Of a stretch of DNA of 64,000 bases, positions 9,372 through 20,234 are shown one piece after another. Position 1 is the stretch's first letter. The number at the start of each line of letters is the position of its first letter. Made by a program: the position numbers and the translations under genes. The notes beneath the pieces were generated by a model, which was not told the DNA's origin, did no database searches, and was given only the letters and a program-made list of their open reading frames with translations. Origin of the DNA: Rhodococcus sp. 105337 (GTDB taxonomy: Bacteria > Actinomycetota > Actinomycetes > Mycobacteriales > Mycobacteriaceae); the NCBI RefSeq assembly GCF_012844225.1, contig NZ_JABAGQ010000012.1, forward strand, positions 81,941-145,940. Reading direction: 5' to 3'.

Positions 9372-10604
9372 ATGGACGTCGCCCGGGTGTTTCGCGCGGA
9401 GCACGGCCGCGCGGTAGCAGCGGTGACGCGATTCACCGGCGATCTCACCCTTGCGGAGGACGCCGTTCAGGACGCCTTCGTCGACGCATTGCGGACCTGG
9501 CCGGAGCGGGGCGAACCCGCGAATCCCGGCGCGTGGATCACCACCGTTGCGCGTCGGCGTGCCCTGGACAGGATCCGCCGGGAGGCGGCCCGCGACGGAA
9601 AGGAGGTCGCGGCTGTGCGACGCGGCGACGTACCGGGGGCGCTCGACGACGAGGTGCCGCGGGTGCGTGACGACGAACTGCGGTTGCTGTTCACCTGCTG
9701 TCACCCGGCGCTCGCGCCCGACGCCCAAGTCGCTCTCACGCTCCGTCTGGTGTGCGGGCTGACGGCCGCCGAAATCGCCCGGGCGTTCTTGCAGACCGAG
9801 TCGGCCGTGACGCGGCGTCTCAGCCGCGCGAAGGCGAAGATACGGGATGCAGGGATACCGTTCCGGTCACCTCCGGAACACCTTCTGCCCGAACGTGTTC
9901 CGCAAGTCACGACCTGCATCTACCTGGTCTTCACCGAGGGTTATTCCGCGACATCCGGTGACGCACCGGTCCGAGAGGACCTGTGCGCGGAGGCGATTCG
10001 GCTCGGGCGGTTGCTGTGTGACCTGATGCCCGACCAGCGGGAGGCGTGGGCACTCCTCGCGCTGATGCTCCTGCACGACAGCCGGCGTCACGAGCGAGTC
10101 GGCGCCGACGGAGCGGTGCGACCGCTCGAGGAGCAGGATCGCGGGCGCTGGGACGGGAACCGTATCCGGGACGGCCTCGACGCGCTCGATCGCGCGGGTG
10201 GCTCCGCGGGGCCGTACCTGCCCCAGGCGGTGATCGCCGCCGTCCACGCCTGCGCTCCGACCTGGCACGCGACCGACTGGGTCACCATCGTCGGTGCGTA
10301 CGACCGCCTGCTGGAGTTGTCGGGATCTCCCGTCGTGGCGGTCAACCGCGCGGTTGCCCTCGGGTTCCGGGACGGGTGGGAGGCGGGGCTCGCAGCACTC
10401 GAGGCGCTGCCCGAAGACCCACGATTGCGCAGGTTGATCGAGCCTGCCCGCGCAGATCTGCTGCGGCGCGCCGGGCGCCGGGCCGACGCCGCCGACGCGT
10501 ACCGCGCCGCACTGAAGACCACGGGCAACGAGGCAACGGCCCGGTTTCTGCGGCGAAGGCTCGAGGAAGTAGACCGGTCGAACATTCGGGCGGCCGGTTC
10601 GTGA
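9372..10604 (+). CDS. ECF42-type RNA polymerase sigma factor with C-terminal extension
   Basis: 410 aa. Sigma2 (about 8-75, with [17 protein letters not shown] and [11 protein letters not shown]) and sigma4 (about 110-160, [36 protein letters not shown]) are followed by a roughly 230-residue helical, TPR-like extension (COG4941). The extension includes the VFTEGYSAT motif and repeats such as [27 protein letters not shown]. No anti-sigma gene is adjacent; the fused extension is thought to control activity in this family. The DGPF partner gene precedes it by 12 nt. Likely target: its own promoter and a few stress or metabolic genes. Confidence 0.92.
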   Translation: MDVARVFRAEHGRAVAAVTRFTGDLTLAEDAVQDAFVDALRTWPERGEPANPGAWITTVARRRALDRIRREAARDGKEVAAVRRGDVPGALDDEVPRVRDDELRLLFTCCHPALAPDAQVALTLRLVCGLTAAEIARAFLQTESAVTRRLSRAKAKIRDAGIPFRSPPEHLLPERVPQVTTCIYLVFTEGYSATSGDAPVREDLCAEAIRLGRLLCDLMPDQREAWALLALMLLHDSRRHERVGADGAVRPLEEQDRGRWDGNRIRDGLDALDRAGGSAGPYLPQAVIAAVHACAPTWHATDWVTIVGAYDRLLELSGSPVVAVNRAVALGFRDGWEAGLAALEALPEDPRLRRLIEPARADLLRRAGRRADAADAYRAALKTTGNEATARFLRRRLEEVDRSNIRAAGS

Positions 10605-10725
10605 CGCCGACGGCGACCGCCCGTTGTTGCGCACGACACTTTCCCGATGGGCCCGACCGACCCCCACACAGCCATCGGTAAGCTTGGCCCCTGGACTTGT
10701 TCCCAAGACCCGGAGGTTCGACAGC

Positions 10726-13025
<2,300 letters not shown>

Positions 13026-13046
13026 GCTCCGGCATCTCGGTACTCG

Positions 13047-13088
13047 AGCGAGTGGATCATCCCCAGGGGTGGTCCACTCGCTGCTTTT
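13047..13088 (+). terminator. Rho-independent-like terminator after asd
   Basis: AGCGAGTGGA (13047-13056) pairs with TCCACTCGCT (13073-13082); an inner CCCC/GGGG extends the stem. TGCTTTTCG follows, giving a short T run. It lies 21 nt beyond the asd stop codon. Confidence 0.8.
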
Positions 13089-13130
13089 CGTCCGAGGGTT
13101 CGCTGTGAGCGCCCACCTAGGATGGCCGCT

Positions 13131-13568
13131 GTGACGTCCATTCGTTCCGCGACCCTCGACCGCATCGCACCGGCGACCCTCTACCGCATCGTGCGGTTGC
13201 GCACGGAAGTGTTCGTGTACGAGCAGGGGATCGTGTCCGAGCCCGAACTCGACGGCCTCGACCTCGAGCCCGGCACGACGCACTACTGGGTCGAGGAGGG
13301 CGACGATGTGGTGGCGACCCTCCGGGTCCTCGACGCCGACGGACCGGTCATCCACATCGGGCGGGTCGCGACCGCGAAGCAGGCCCGGGGCAGGGGTCTC
13401 GCTGCCCGCTTGATCGAGTCGGTGATCGACGACCATCCGCAACCCGTCGAGATCCTGGCACAGGCATATCTCGAGGACTGGTACGGCCGCTTGGGTTTCG
13501 AGCGCACCGGCCCGAATTGCGTCGAGGCGGGTATCGACCACCTGCCCATGAGACGGCCCGGTCGCTGA
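13131..13568 (+). CDS. GNAT-family N-acetyltransferase, ElaA-like
   Basis: About 145 aa. It resembles ElaA: LYRIVRLRTEVFVYEQG near the N-terminus, the central GDDVVATLRVL strand and the acetyl-CoA pyrophosphate-binding loop QARGRGLAARLIE (R/Q-x-x-G-x-G/A), ending ERTGPNCVEAGIDHLPM. Substrate unknown; ElaA homologues are broad putative acyltransferases. GTG 13131 is chosen because AGGA lies 8 nt upstream; an ATG at 13122 adds only MAA and has no spacing for a ribosome-binding site. It sits alone between the asd terminator and the TetR operon. Confidence 0.85.
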   Translation: MTSIRSATLDRIAPATLYRIVRLRTEVFVYEQGIVSEPELDGLDLEPGTTHYWVEEGDDVVATLRVLDADGPVIHIGRVATAKQARGRGLAARLIESVIDDHPQPVEILAQAYLEDWYGRLGFERTGPNCVEAGIDHLPMRRPGR

Positions 13569-13591
13569 ACCGTCCCTAAAGGGGTTTACAT

Positions 13592-13605
13592 ACAGTCTGG
13601 ACTGT
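13592..13605. promoter_or_regulatory. Palindromic operator upstream of TetR-BVMO operon
   Basis: ACAGTC-TG-GACTGT is a perfect 6+2+6 palindrome, 28 nt before the TetR start codon and within the likely promoter (TTTACA precedes it). The position and symmetry are typical for TetR autoregulation. Confidence 0.6.
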
Positions 13606-13633
13606 TTGTTGGTTTACCGTTACGATCCGTAGC

Positions 13634-14212
13634 GTGATCCACGACACTGTGTCCGGCGCCACACGAACTCAGGCGCAACGAACAGCGGCCACTCGCGCGA
13701 AACTGCTCGACGCAGCCGTGGAATCCCTGGTCGAGCAGGGATACGCGGGCATCAGTACGCAGGGCATCGCCACCCGTGCCGGTGTCTCCCGTGGCGCACA
13801 GTTACACCACTTTCCCACCAAGGAATCTCTGGTCGTGGCGGCGATCGAGCATCTGGTGGAAAAGCGGTTGCAAGAGATCCTCGAATCCGACCCCGACCCG
13901 GAGTACGGATTCGAGGCATTGTTCGACGCGTTCTCCGGACCGTTGTTCGACGCGGCACTCGAACTGTGGGTCGCGGCCCGGACCGATCCGTCGCTCCACG
14001 CAGCGATGATCCCGCTGGAACGCAAGGTGTCCGACGCGCTGCGCACCGGTTGCCTCGAAATCATGGGCGACCGGGTGAGTCCCGACATCATCGACCTCGC
14101 CATAGAACTGGCGCGAGGTTTCGCCGTCTCCGCCCTGATGCGTACCCCTGAATCCGATCGAGAGTTCCGGGAGCGTCTCCTCCCGGTTTGGAAGGCCCTG
14201 GTGTCGAAATGA
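13634..14212 (+). CDS. TetR/AcrR family regulator of the BVMO operon
   Basis: 192 aa from GTG 13634. The HTH is clear: RAKLLDAAVESLVEQGYAGISTQGIATRAGVSRGAQLHHFPTKESLV (residues about 20-67). The ligand domain (about 80-190) has no recognisable effector motif. The stop codon overlaps the ATG of the monooxygenase (ATGA), so the regulator is the first gene of a four-gene operon. A perfect 14-bp palindrome sits in its promoter. Autorepression released by a ketone, alcohol or sterol-like substrate is the simplest model; this is inference from operon content. Confidence 0.9.
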   Translation: MIHDTVSGATRTQAQRTAATRAKLLDAAVESLVEQGYAGISTQGIATRAGVSRGAQLHHFPTKESLVVAAIEHLVEKRLQEILESDPDPEYGFEALFDAFSGPLFDAALELWVAARTDPSLHAAMIPLERKVSDALRTGCLEIMGDRVSPDIIDLAIELARGFAVSALMRTPESDREFRERLLPVWKALVSK

Positions 14213-15714
14213 GTCTCGCGATGCTCCCCGACCACGTGCACACGCTTGTCGTGGGCGCCGGCTTCGGCGGAATCGGAACGGCCGCTACCTTGCTGCGCCA
14301 GGATCCGGCCGCAGATGTTCTCGTCCTCGAAAGGGGAGACGACGTAGGCGGTACGTGGCGGGCCAACACCTACCCGGGCGCGGCATGCGACGTCCCGAGC
14401 GCGCTGTACTCGTTCTCCTTCGCGCCCGAACCCGATTGGTCGCGTGCCCACGGCACCCAGGAAGAGATCTACGCCTACCTCCGGCGCGTGGCTCGCGACG
14501 AGGGTGTCACCCAGCGCACGGTGTTCGGATGTGAGCTGCGGGAGGCGCAGTGGGACGCCGCCCGCGCAGTGTGGTCGGTGTCGACGTCCCGCGGCGACCT
14601 CACCGCAGACGTGCTCGTCGCCGCAACCGGTGCCCTCTCGACGCCCACCTACCCGAAGGTTCCCGGACTCGAGTTGTTCCGGGGCAAGACCTTCCACTCC
14701 GCCGAATGGGACCACGACCACGACCTCGCCGGTGAACGCGTCGCGGTGATCGGCACCGGGGCATCGGCCATCCAGTTCGTTCCCGCGATCGTCGATCGCG
14801 TCGCCCACCTCACCCTGTTCCAGCGCACCGCGTCGTGGGTCATGCCCAAGCACGATCCCGCCATCGCGCGCTCGGTCCGGTCGTTGTACCGCCGCTTCCC
14901 CTTCACCCAGAAGCTCATGCGGGGCGCTGTATACGGGCAGAAGGAAATCTATGTCGTGGGCATGACGAAGCCGTTCGCCCGCAAATACCTCCTGCCGTTG
15001 TTCGAGCGCCGCGCCCGGCAGGTGCTCCGCAAGCAGGTGCAGGACCCGACGCTGCGCGAGCGGCTCACGCCCGATTTCGCGATCACCTGCAAGCGGATCC
15101 TGCTGTCCAACGAGTGGTTCCCCACCATCACGCGGTCCGATGTGAGCGTGGTGTCGTCCGGGCTGACCGCGGTGACGGAGAACGGCGTCGTCGACAAGGA
15201 CGGCAACGAGTACCCGGTGGACACCATCATCTTCGGTACCGGCTTCACGCCGACCGAACCTCCCGTCGCCCACCACATCCGCGGAACCGACGGTCGCACA
15301 CTCGCCGAGACGTGGGACGGCAGCCCCGCGGCCCACCTGGGAATCTCGGTACACGGGTTCCCCAACCTGTTCCTCGTCTACGGACCCAACACCAACCTCG
15401 GACACAGCTCGATCGTGTACATGCTCGAATCGCAGGCTGCATATATCGCCGACGCGTTGCGCACCATGCGATCCCGCGGGATCGCCGCCCTCGAAGTGAC
15501 CGGGGACGCGCAGCGCCGCTACACCGACGAACTCGATCCGATCCTCGAGGGGACGGTCTGGAACGCCGGAGGTTGCAGTAGCTGGTACATCGACGAGAAG
15601 GGCCGCAACTCCGTGATGTGGCCGACGTTCACCTGGCATTACCGTGCGCGCACGAAGCAGTTCGATCTCGAGAACTACACGCAGCGGACCGCCGCGGCAG
15701 GAGCAACAGCATGA
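14209..15714 (+). CDS. Flavin-containing Baeyer-Villiger-type monooxygenase
   Basis: 501 aa from ATG 14209. It carries the FAD-binding GxGxxG (VVGAGFGGIG, about 16-25), a second Rossmann GTGASAIQ for NADPH and the type I BVMO fingerprint FRGKTFHSAEWDHD, matching the F-x-G-x3-H-x3-W-(P/D) consensus. Such enzymes insert oxygen next to a carbonyl (ketone to ester or lactone). The EthA and MymA groups in mycobacteria are relatives of the wider class. There is no signal peptide, so it is cytosolic. It overlaps the TetR gene upstream and the GMC gene downstream by 4 nt each, implying strict co-translation. Substrate unknown. Confidence 0.9.
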   Translation: MSLAMLPDHVHTLVVGAGFGGIGTAATLLRQDPAADVLVLERGDDVGGTWRANTYPGAACDVPSALYSFSFAPEPDWSRAHGTQEEIYAYLRRVARDEGVTQRTVFGCELREAQWDAARAVWSVSTSRGDLTADVLVAATGALSTPTYPKVPGLELFRGKTFHSAEWDHDHDLAGERVAVIGTGASAIQFVPAIVDRVAHLTLFQRTASWVMPKHDPAIARSVRSLYRRFPFTQKLMRGAVYGQKEIYVVGMTKPFARKYLLPLFERRARQVLRKQVQDPTLRERLTPDFAITCKRILLSNEWFPTITRSDVSVVSSGLTAVTENGVVDKDGNEYPVDTIIFGTGFTPTEPPVAHHIRGTDGRTLAETWDGSPAAHLGISVHGFPNLFLVYGPNTNLGHSSIVYMLESQAAYIADALRTMRSRGIAALEVTGDAQRRYTDELDPILEGTVWNAGGCSSWYIDEKGRNSVMWPTFTWHYRARTKQFDLENYTQRTAAAGATA

Positions 15715-17426
15715 CCCACTTCGACGTTCTCGTGATCGGCTCCGGTTTCGGGGGCAGTGTCGCCGCGTTACGGCTGACCGAAAAAGGCTACAAGGTAGGC
15801 GTTCTCGAAGCGGGCCGTCGCTTCTCGGACGAGGATCTGCCGAAGACCAGCTGGCGGCTGCGCAAGTACCTGTGGGCACCGGCGCTGGGGTGTTACGGAG
15901 TGCAGCGCATGCACCTGCTTCCCGACGTCCTGGTGATGGCCGGGGCAGGCGTCGGCGGTGGCTCGCTCAACTATGCGAACACGCTGTACAAGCCGCCCAC
16001 ACCCTTCTTCCGGGACCCTCAGTGGGGGCACATCGACGACTGGGAGGCCGAGCTCTCCCCGTACTACGATCAGGCCGCCCGGATGCTGGGCGTGCGCCCG
16101 AACCCCACCACCTCTCCCGCCGACAAGGTGATGCGCGAGGTCGCCGAGGAGATGGGCGCCGGTGAGACCTTCGTGACCACGCCGGTGGGCGTGTTCTTCG
16201 ACGAGCCCGGCAAGACCGTGGCGGATCCCTACTTCGGAGGTGCCGGACCCGAGCGCACCGGCTGCACCGAATGCGGAAGCTGCATGACCGGGTGCCGGGT
16301 CGGGGCAAAGAACACCCTGGTGAAGAACTACCTGTACCTCGCGGAACGTGCGGGCGCAGTGATCCACGCACTGACCACGGTGACTCGGGTGGTTCCCCGC
16401 TCCGGTGGTGGCTACGAGGTCCACACCCGGAGCACCGACGGCATTCGTAAGCGCCGCACCGTGTTCACCGCCGACCACGTGGTCGTCGCCGCCGGCACCT
16501 ACGGAACCGCGCGCCTGCTTCTCGCGAGCCGCGAGACCGGGGATCTGCCCAATCTGTCGAGCACCCTCGGAACGGTCGTGCGTACCAACTCCGAGGCGGT
16601 ACTCGCGGCGACCGCCCGGAATCGCGACGTGGACTACACCGGCGGTGTGGCGATCACGTCGTCGTTCCATCCCGACGATCACACCCACATCGAACCGGTG
16701 CGGTACGGCAAGGGAAGCAATCTCATCGGGATGATCCAGGCGATGCTCGTCGACGGTGGCGGCCGGGTGCCCCGCCTGGTGAAATTCTTCGGTGTCGCGG
16801 CCCGGAATCCGGGTGCGTTCCTGCGGAATCTGTCCGTGCGGAACTGGTCGGAACGTACCGTGATCGCGCTGGTGATGCAGACGGACGACAACTCCCTCGA
16901 ACTGAAGACCAGGCGCACCCCGCTCGGTCGCGGGCTGACCAGCAAGCCGGGACCGGGGGAGCGGCCTCCGGAGTGGATTCCGGTCGGGCACGAGGCGATC
17001 CGCCGCATCGCGCAGAAGATCGGAGGCGACCCGGGCGGTTCGATCGTCGACCTGGTCAACATCCCGATGACGGCGCACTTTCTCGGCGGCTGTGCGATCG
17101 GTGATTCTCCCGAACGCGGCGTCGTCGACCCGTACCTGCGTGTCTACGGGCACGACGGTCTGCACGTCGTCGACGGGTCTGTCGTCAGTGCCAACCTCGG
17201 GGTCAACCCGTCGCTGACGATCACCGCGCAGGCCGAGCGGGCGATGGCGTTGTGGCCGAACAAGGGCGCGAACGACACCCGGCCTCCACTCGGCGCACCC
17301 TACGAACCGGTGACGGCGGTTCCTCCCGTGAAGCCCACGGTCCCTGCCGGTGCTCCTGCTGCGCTCCGACTCCCGATCTATCCGATTCGACGAAAGGACG
17401 CAGACCGTGCTGTGGAAAGTGCCTGA
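15711..17426 (+). CDS. GMC-family FAD oxidoreductase, ChoD (cholesterol oxidase)-like
   Basis: 571 aa. The FAD-binding GSGFGGS motif (about 10-16) follows the start, GAGVGGGSLNYAN is the GMC signature, and the C-terminal GCAIGDSPERGVVDPYLRVYGHDGLHVVDGS with NPSLTITAQAE is the conserved GMC end. Length and motifs resemble mycobacterial ChoD (about 578 aa), which is called a cholesterol oxidase but is weakly active. A CxxCxxCxxxC cluster (Cys185, 188, 191, 195; TGCTECGSCMTGC) resembles a ferredoxin [4Fe-4S] ligand set. It likely oxidises a secondary alcohol to the ketone that the preceding BVMO uses. It overlaps its neighbours on both sides. Confidence 0.88.
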   Translation: MTHFDVLVIGSGFGGSVAALRLTEKGYKVGVLEAGRRFSDEDLPKTSWRLRKYLWAPALGCYGVQRMHLLPDVLVMAGAGVGGGSLNYANTLYKPPTPFFRDPQWGHIDDWEAELSPYYDQAARMLGVRPNPTTSPADKVMREVAEEMGAGETFVTTPVGVFFDEPGKTVADPYFGGAGPERTGCTECGSCMTGCRVGAKNTLVKNYLYLAERAGAVIHALTTVTRVVPRSGGGYEVHTRSTDGIRKRRTVFTADHVVVAAGTYGTARLLLASRETGDLPNLSSTLGTVVRTNSEAVLAATARNRDVDYTGGVAITSSFHPDDHTHIEPVRYGKGSNLIGMIQAMLVDGGGRVPRLVKFFGVAARNPGAFLRNLSVRNWSERTVIALVMQTDDNSLELKTRRTPLGRGLTSKPGPGERPPEWIPVGHEAIRRIAQKIGGDPGGSIVDLVNIPMTAHFLGGCAIGDSPERGVVDPYLRVYGHDGLHVVDGSVVSANLGVNPSLTITAQAERAMALWPNKGANDTRPPLGAPYEPVTAVPPVKPTVPAGAPAALRLPIYPIRRKDADRAVESA

Positions 17427-18036
17427 GAGCGCAGACGAGCGCACCGAATGGCCGACGTCGCCGCCCCCGCCGTGGCCGGCAGCGGTGCGGGCGACGTTGT
17501 GGTGGCACCGCAGTACGCCTGTCGCCGCGGAATACGGGCCCGAGGGCCCGACTCTCCCGATCACTCTCGCGATGATGGTCGACTACCTGGATTCCCCGGT
17601 GGGGCCCTATCGCGAGATCCTGGCCAGTCCGGTGTTACGACGGGGACTGATCCCGGCGATGGCGGTGCCGTTCATCGCGGTCGATTCCGAACCGTCGGTG
17701 CACGGCGGCCGGGCGCACTGGCGACTGCCGAAGGTGCTGGCGACGTTCTCGGGCGATGTGCTCGGCGACTTCTCCGCAGCCGGGGGCGGATGGAAGGTCG
17801 CGACCTCGGCTCGCCCGCGCGGCCCGGAACTGCCGATCATCGGTGGCCTCACCTTCGCACAGCCCGGTGACGACGGTTCGATCTCTCGCGCGACCGCACG
17901 ACTGCGGGGCAAGTTCCGGTACGCACGTGTCGGGGTGGAGGCGGAAGGGCCGACGCTGAGCCGCTGGCTGCGTCCGGGAACCCACCACGGCATCGTCATC
18001 ACCTCCGGACAGATGAGCACCGGACCTGCGAAGTAG
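17407..18036 (+). CDS. Acetoacetate-decarboxylase-like beta-barrel protein
   Basis: 209 aa from GTG 17407, which has GAAAGGA upstream and overlaps the GMC gene by 20 nt. The ADC-like fold is suggested by AMMVDYLDSPVGPYREIL, GGRAHWRLPKVLATF and repeated strand motifs. I could not place the Schiff-base lysine of true acetoacetate decarboxylase, so decarboxylase activity is uncertain; many family members are of unknown function. As the last gene of the TetR-BVMO-GMC operon it probably binds or processes a keto or enone intermediate. No signal peptide. Confidence 0.72.
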   Translation: MLWKVPESADERTEWPTSPPPPWPAAVRATLWWHRSTPVAAEYGPEGPTLPITLAMMVDYLDSPVGPYREILASPVLRRGLIPAMAVPFIAVDSEPSVHGGRAHWRLPKVLATFSGDVLGDFSAAGGGWKVATSARPRGPELPIIGGLTFAQPGDDGSISRATARLRGKFRYARVGVEAEGPTLSRWLRPGTHHGIVITSGQMSTGPAK

Positions 18037-18040
18037 ACCG

Positions 18041-18081
18041 GTATGCCCCTTTTCTTGACTAATTCCAGAAAAGGGGCATAC
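18041..18081 (+). promoter_or_regulatory. furA promoter and perfect 15-bp inverted repeat (FurA operator)
   Basis: Arms GTATGCCCCTTTTCT (18041-18055) and AGAAAAGGGGCATAC (18067-18081) are exact reverse complements around an 11-nt spacer. The -35 TTGACT (18055-18060) and -10 CATACT (18077-18082) lie inside or at the edge of the repeat with 16-nt spacing. Transcription would start at or next to the ATG at 18090, i.e. leaderless, as known for mycobacterial furA. Binding by FurA would block the polymerase. Confidence 0.75.
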
Positions 18082-18089
18082 TGGGTCCC

Positions 18090-18518
18090 ATGCAACGAAT
18101 GGACGGGCACCACTTCGACCCCACGGAACAACTGCGTTCCGCGGGCCTGCGGGTGACGGCTCCGCGAGTTGCCGTGCTGGGAACGGTTGCCGAGCATCCT
18201 CATTCGGATGCCGACCACATCGCCGCCCGAGTGCGGGAGACTCTCGGATCCGTGTCCACCCAGGCTGTATACGACGTTCTGAAGGCGTGTGTGGGTGCCG
18301 GACTGCTCCGGCGAATCGAACCTGCCGGATCGGCGGCCCGGTACGAGACGCGCATCGGCGACAACCACCACCACCTCGTCTGCAGGAACTGCGGTTCGGT
18401 GGTCGACATCGACTGCGTCGTCGGCGCGGCGCCGTGCCTGACCCCATCCGACGACCACGGTTTCGTCGTCGACGAAGCCGAAGTCACCTTCTGGGGCCTG
18501 TGCGCGAACTGCCGCTAG
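18090..18518 (+). CDS. furA: Fur-family redox regulator FurA
   Basis: 142 aa. The winged HTH ([30 protein letters not shown] through [21 protein letters not shown]) is followed by a metal-binding dimerisation domain with [12 protein letters not shown] (His cluster plus Cys98/Cys101) and a terminal CANC pair (Cys138/Cys141), the structural zinc site. In mycobacteria and Streptomyces this type sits before catalase genes and represses itself and the catalase until oxidised by peroxide. Here it precedes katA by 116 nt with no terminator, so read-through co-transcription is likely. The promoter repeat at 18041-18081 is its probable operator. Confidence 0.92.
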   Translation: MQRMDGHHFDPTEQLRSAGLRVTAPRVAVLGTVAEHPHSDADHIAARVRETLGSVSTQAVYDVLKACVGAGLLRRIEPAGSAARYETRIGDNHHHLVCRNCGSVVDIDCVVGAAPCLTPSDDHGFVVDEAEVTFWGLCANCR

Positions 18519-18634
18519 CCGTTCCCTGCACCCCCGCTCATCTTTCATCGCTTCACCAGCACGGACTCGCTTCTCGCGGCCCGTGCCGATCACGCACACC
18601 CGAAATCCGGGCATGCAATTCGGAGGACACTGAT

Positions 18635-20092
18635 ATGTCGAACACCCGGTTCACCACCAACGACGTCGGTATTCCCGTCGCCAGCGACAACGAATCGCTC
18701 ACCGCGGGAACCCAAGGGCCGATTCTCCTGCACGATCACTACCTGATCGAAAAGCTCGCACACTTCAACCGTGAGCGGGTGCCGGAGCGTGTCGTGCACG
18801 CCAAGGGCGGCGGAGCATTCGGCGAACTGGTGGTCACGGAAGACGTTTCCGCGTACACCAAGGCAGCACTCTTCCAGCCGGGTGCGAAAACCGAGTCGCT
18901 CGTGCGCTTTTCCACGGTTGCGGGCGAGCAGGGCAGTCCCGACACCTGGCGTGACCCCCGCGGTTTCGCCGTGAAGTTCTACACCGAAGACGGCAACTAC
19001 GACATCGTCGGTAACAACACCCCGGTCTTCTTCATCAAGGATCCGATCAAGTTCCCGGACTTCATCCACTCCCAGAAGCGGTTGCGTGGCTCGGGTCTTC
19101 GCGACCACACGATGCAGTGGGACTTCTGGACCCTGCGGCCGGAGTCGGCACATCAGGTGACCTGGCTCATGGGCGACCGCGGCATCCCGCGCTCGTGGCG
19201 GAACATGGACGGTTTCGGTTCGCACACGTACCAGTGGATCAACGCCGCCGGTGAGCGGTTCTGGGTGAAGTACCACTTCAAGACCGATCAGGGCATCGAG
19301 TTCCTGACCCAGGCGGAAGCCGACACCCTTGCCGGCACCGATCCGGACTTCCACCGGGCCGACCTGTACAACGCGATCGAGCGGGGCGACTTCCCCAGCT
19401 GGACGCTGCACGTGCAGATCATGCCGGTCGCCGAGGCGGAGACCTACCGTTTCAACCCGTTCGATGTCACCAAGGTCTGGTCGCAGAAGGACTACCCGCT
19501 CGTCAAGGTCGGCACCTGGACCTTGAACCGCAACCCGCGCAATTTCTTTGCCGAAATCGAGCAGGCGGCGTTCGCGCCCTCGAACGTCGTTCCCGGAATC
19601 GGGTTGTCGCCCGACAAGATGCTGCTCGGCCGCGTGTTCTCCTATGCCGATGCGCATCGCTACCGGATCGGCGCCAACCACGCCCAGCTTCCGGTGAATG
19701 CACCGAAGAACACCGTCGACTCCTACTCGCAGGACGGCACCATGACGTACCGGTTCAACGACCCGGACACGCCGGTGTACGCGCCGAACAGTTTCGGTGG
19801 GCCGCACGCCGATCCCGAGCGTGCCGGCGACGACGGGCTGTGGACGTTCGGTACCGAAGCGGTGCGCGCCGGATACATCGAACACCCGGAAGACGGTGAC
19901 TTCGTTCAGGCCGGCATCCTCGTCCGCGAGGTTCTGGACGACGCGGCGCGCGACCGGCTGGCGAACAACATCATCGGCCACGTGCTGGGCGGGACCTCGG
20001 AGGCACTCTACGAGCGCATCTTCGAATACTGGCGCAACGTCGACGCGGAACTCGGCAAGAAGGTCGAGGAAGGCGTGCGCGCGGGAGCGTAA
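18635..20092 (+). CDS. katA: Monofunctional haem catalase (clade 3)
   Basis: 485 aa from ATG 18635 (CGGAGGA upstream). It disproportionates hydrogen peroxide in the cytosol. Distal His55 is in [12 protein letters not shown], the distal Asn is in [12 protein letters not shown], and the proximal haem ligand Tyr lies in [14 protein letters not shown]. The length is that of small-subunit (clade 3) catalases. Expression is expected to be peroxide-inducible through FurA. In mycobacteria furA pairs with katG; here it pairs with a monofunctional catalase, as in Streptomyces furA-catC-like units. A 16-bp hairpin terminates the operon. Confidence 0.96.
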   Translation: MSNTRFTTNDVGIPVASDNESLTAGTQGPILLHDHYLIEKLAHFNRERVPERVVHAKGGGAFGELVVTEDVSAYTKAALFQPGAKTESLVRFSTVAGEQGSPDTWRDPRGFAVKFYTEDGNYDIVGNNTPVFFIKDPIKFPDFIHSQKRLRGSGLRDHTMQWDFWTLRPESAHQVTWLMGDRGIPRSWRNMDGFGSHTYQWINAAGERFWVKYHFKTDQGIEFLTQAEADTLAGTDPDFHRADLYNAIERGDFPSWTLHVQIMPVAEAETYRFNPFDVTKVWSQKDYPLVKVGTWTLNRNPRNFFAEIEQAAFAPSNVVPGIGLSPDKMLLGRVFSYADAHRYRIGANHAQLPVNAPKNTVDSYSQDGTMTYRFNDPDTPVYAPNSFGGPHADPERAGDDGLWTFGTEAVRAGYIEHPEDGDFVQAGILVREVLDDAARDRLANNIIGHVLGGTSEALYERIFEYWRNVDAELGKKVEEGVRAGA

Positions 20093-20166
20093 GCGCTCCT
20101 CGTCTGCCTTTCGGCGCATTCGAACATCCGTGTGACGGGTGGGTCGGGTGTGATTGCTAGGTTGAT

Positions 20167-20203
20167 AGTCCGGCCCCGGTGGCTCGTCCACCGGGGCCGG
20201 ACT
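20167..20203 (+). terminator. Terminator hairpin after katA
   Basis: Perfect 16-bp stem AGTCCGGCCCCGGTGG (20167-20182) / CCACCGGGGCCGGACT (20188-20203) with a 5-nt loop CTCGT, 74 nt past the stop codon. There is no T run. Confidence 0.78.
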
Positions 20204-20234
20204 CGATTCCGTGCGTCGAAAGGTGTTGTGCGAG

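Noticed and set aside
13669..15879. 736-codon minus-strand frame across TetR and BVMO genes
   Set aside because: Shadow of two well-supported plus-strand genes.
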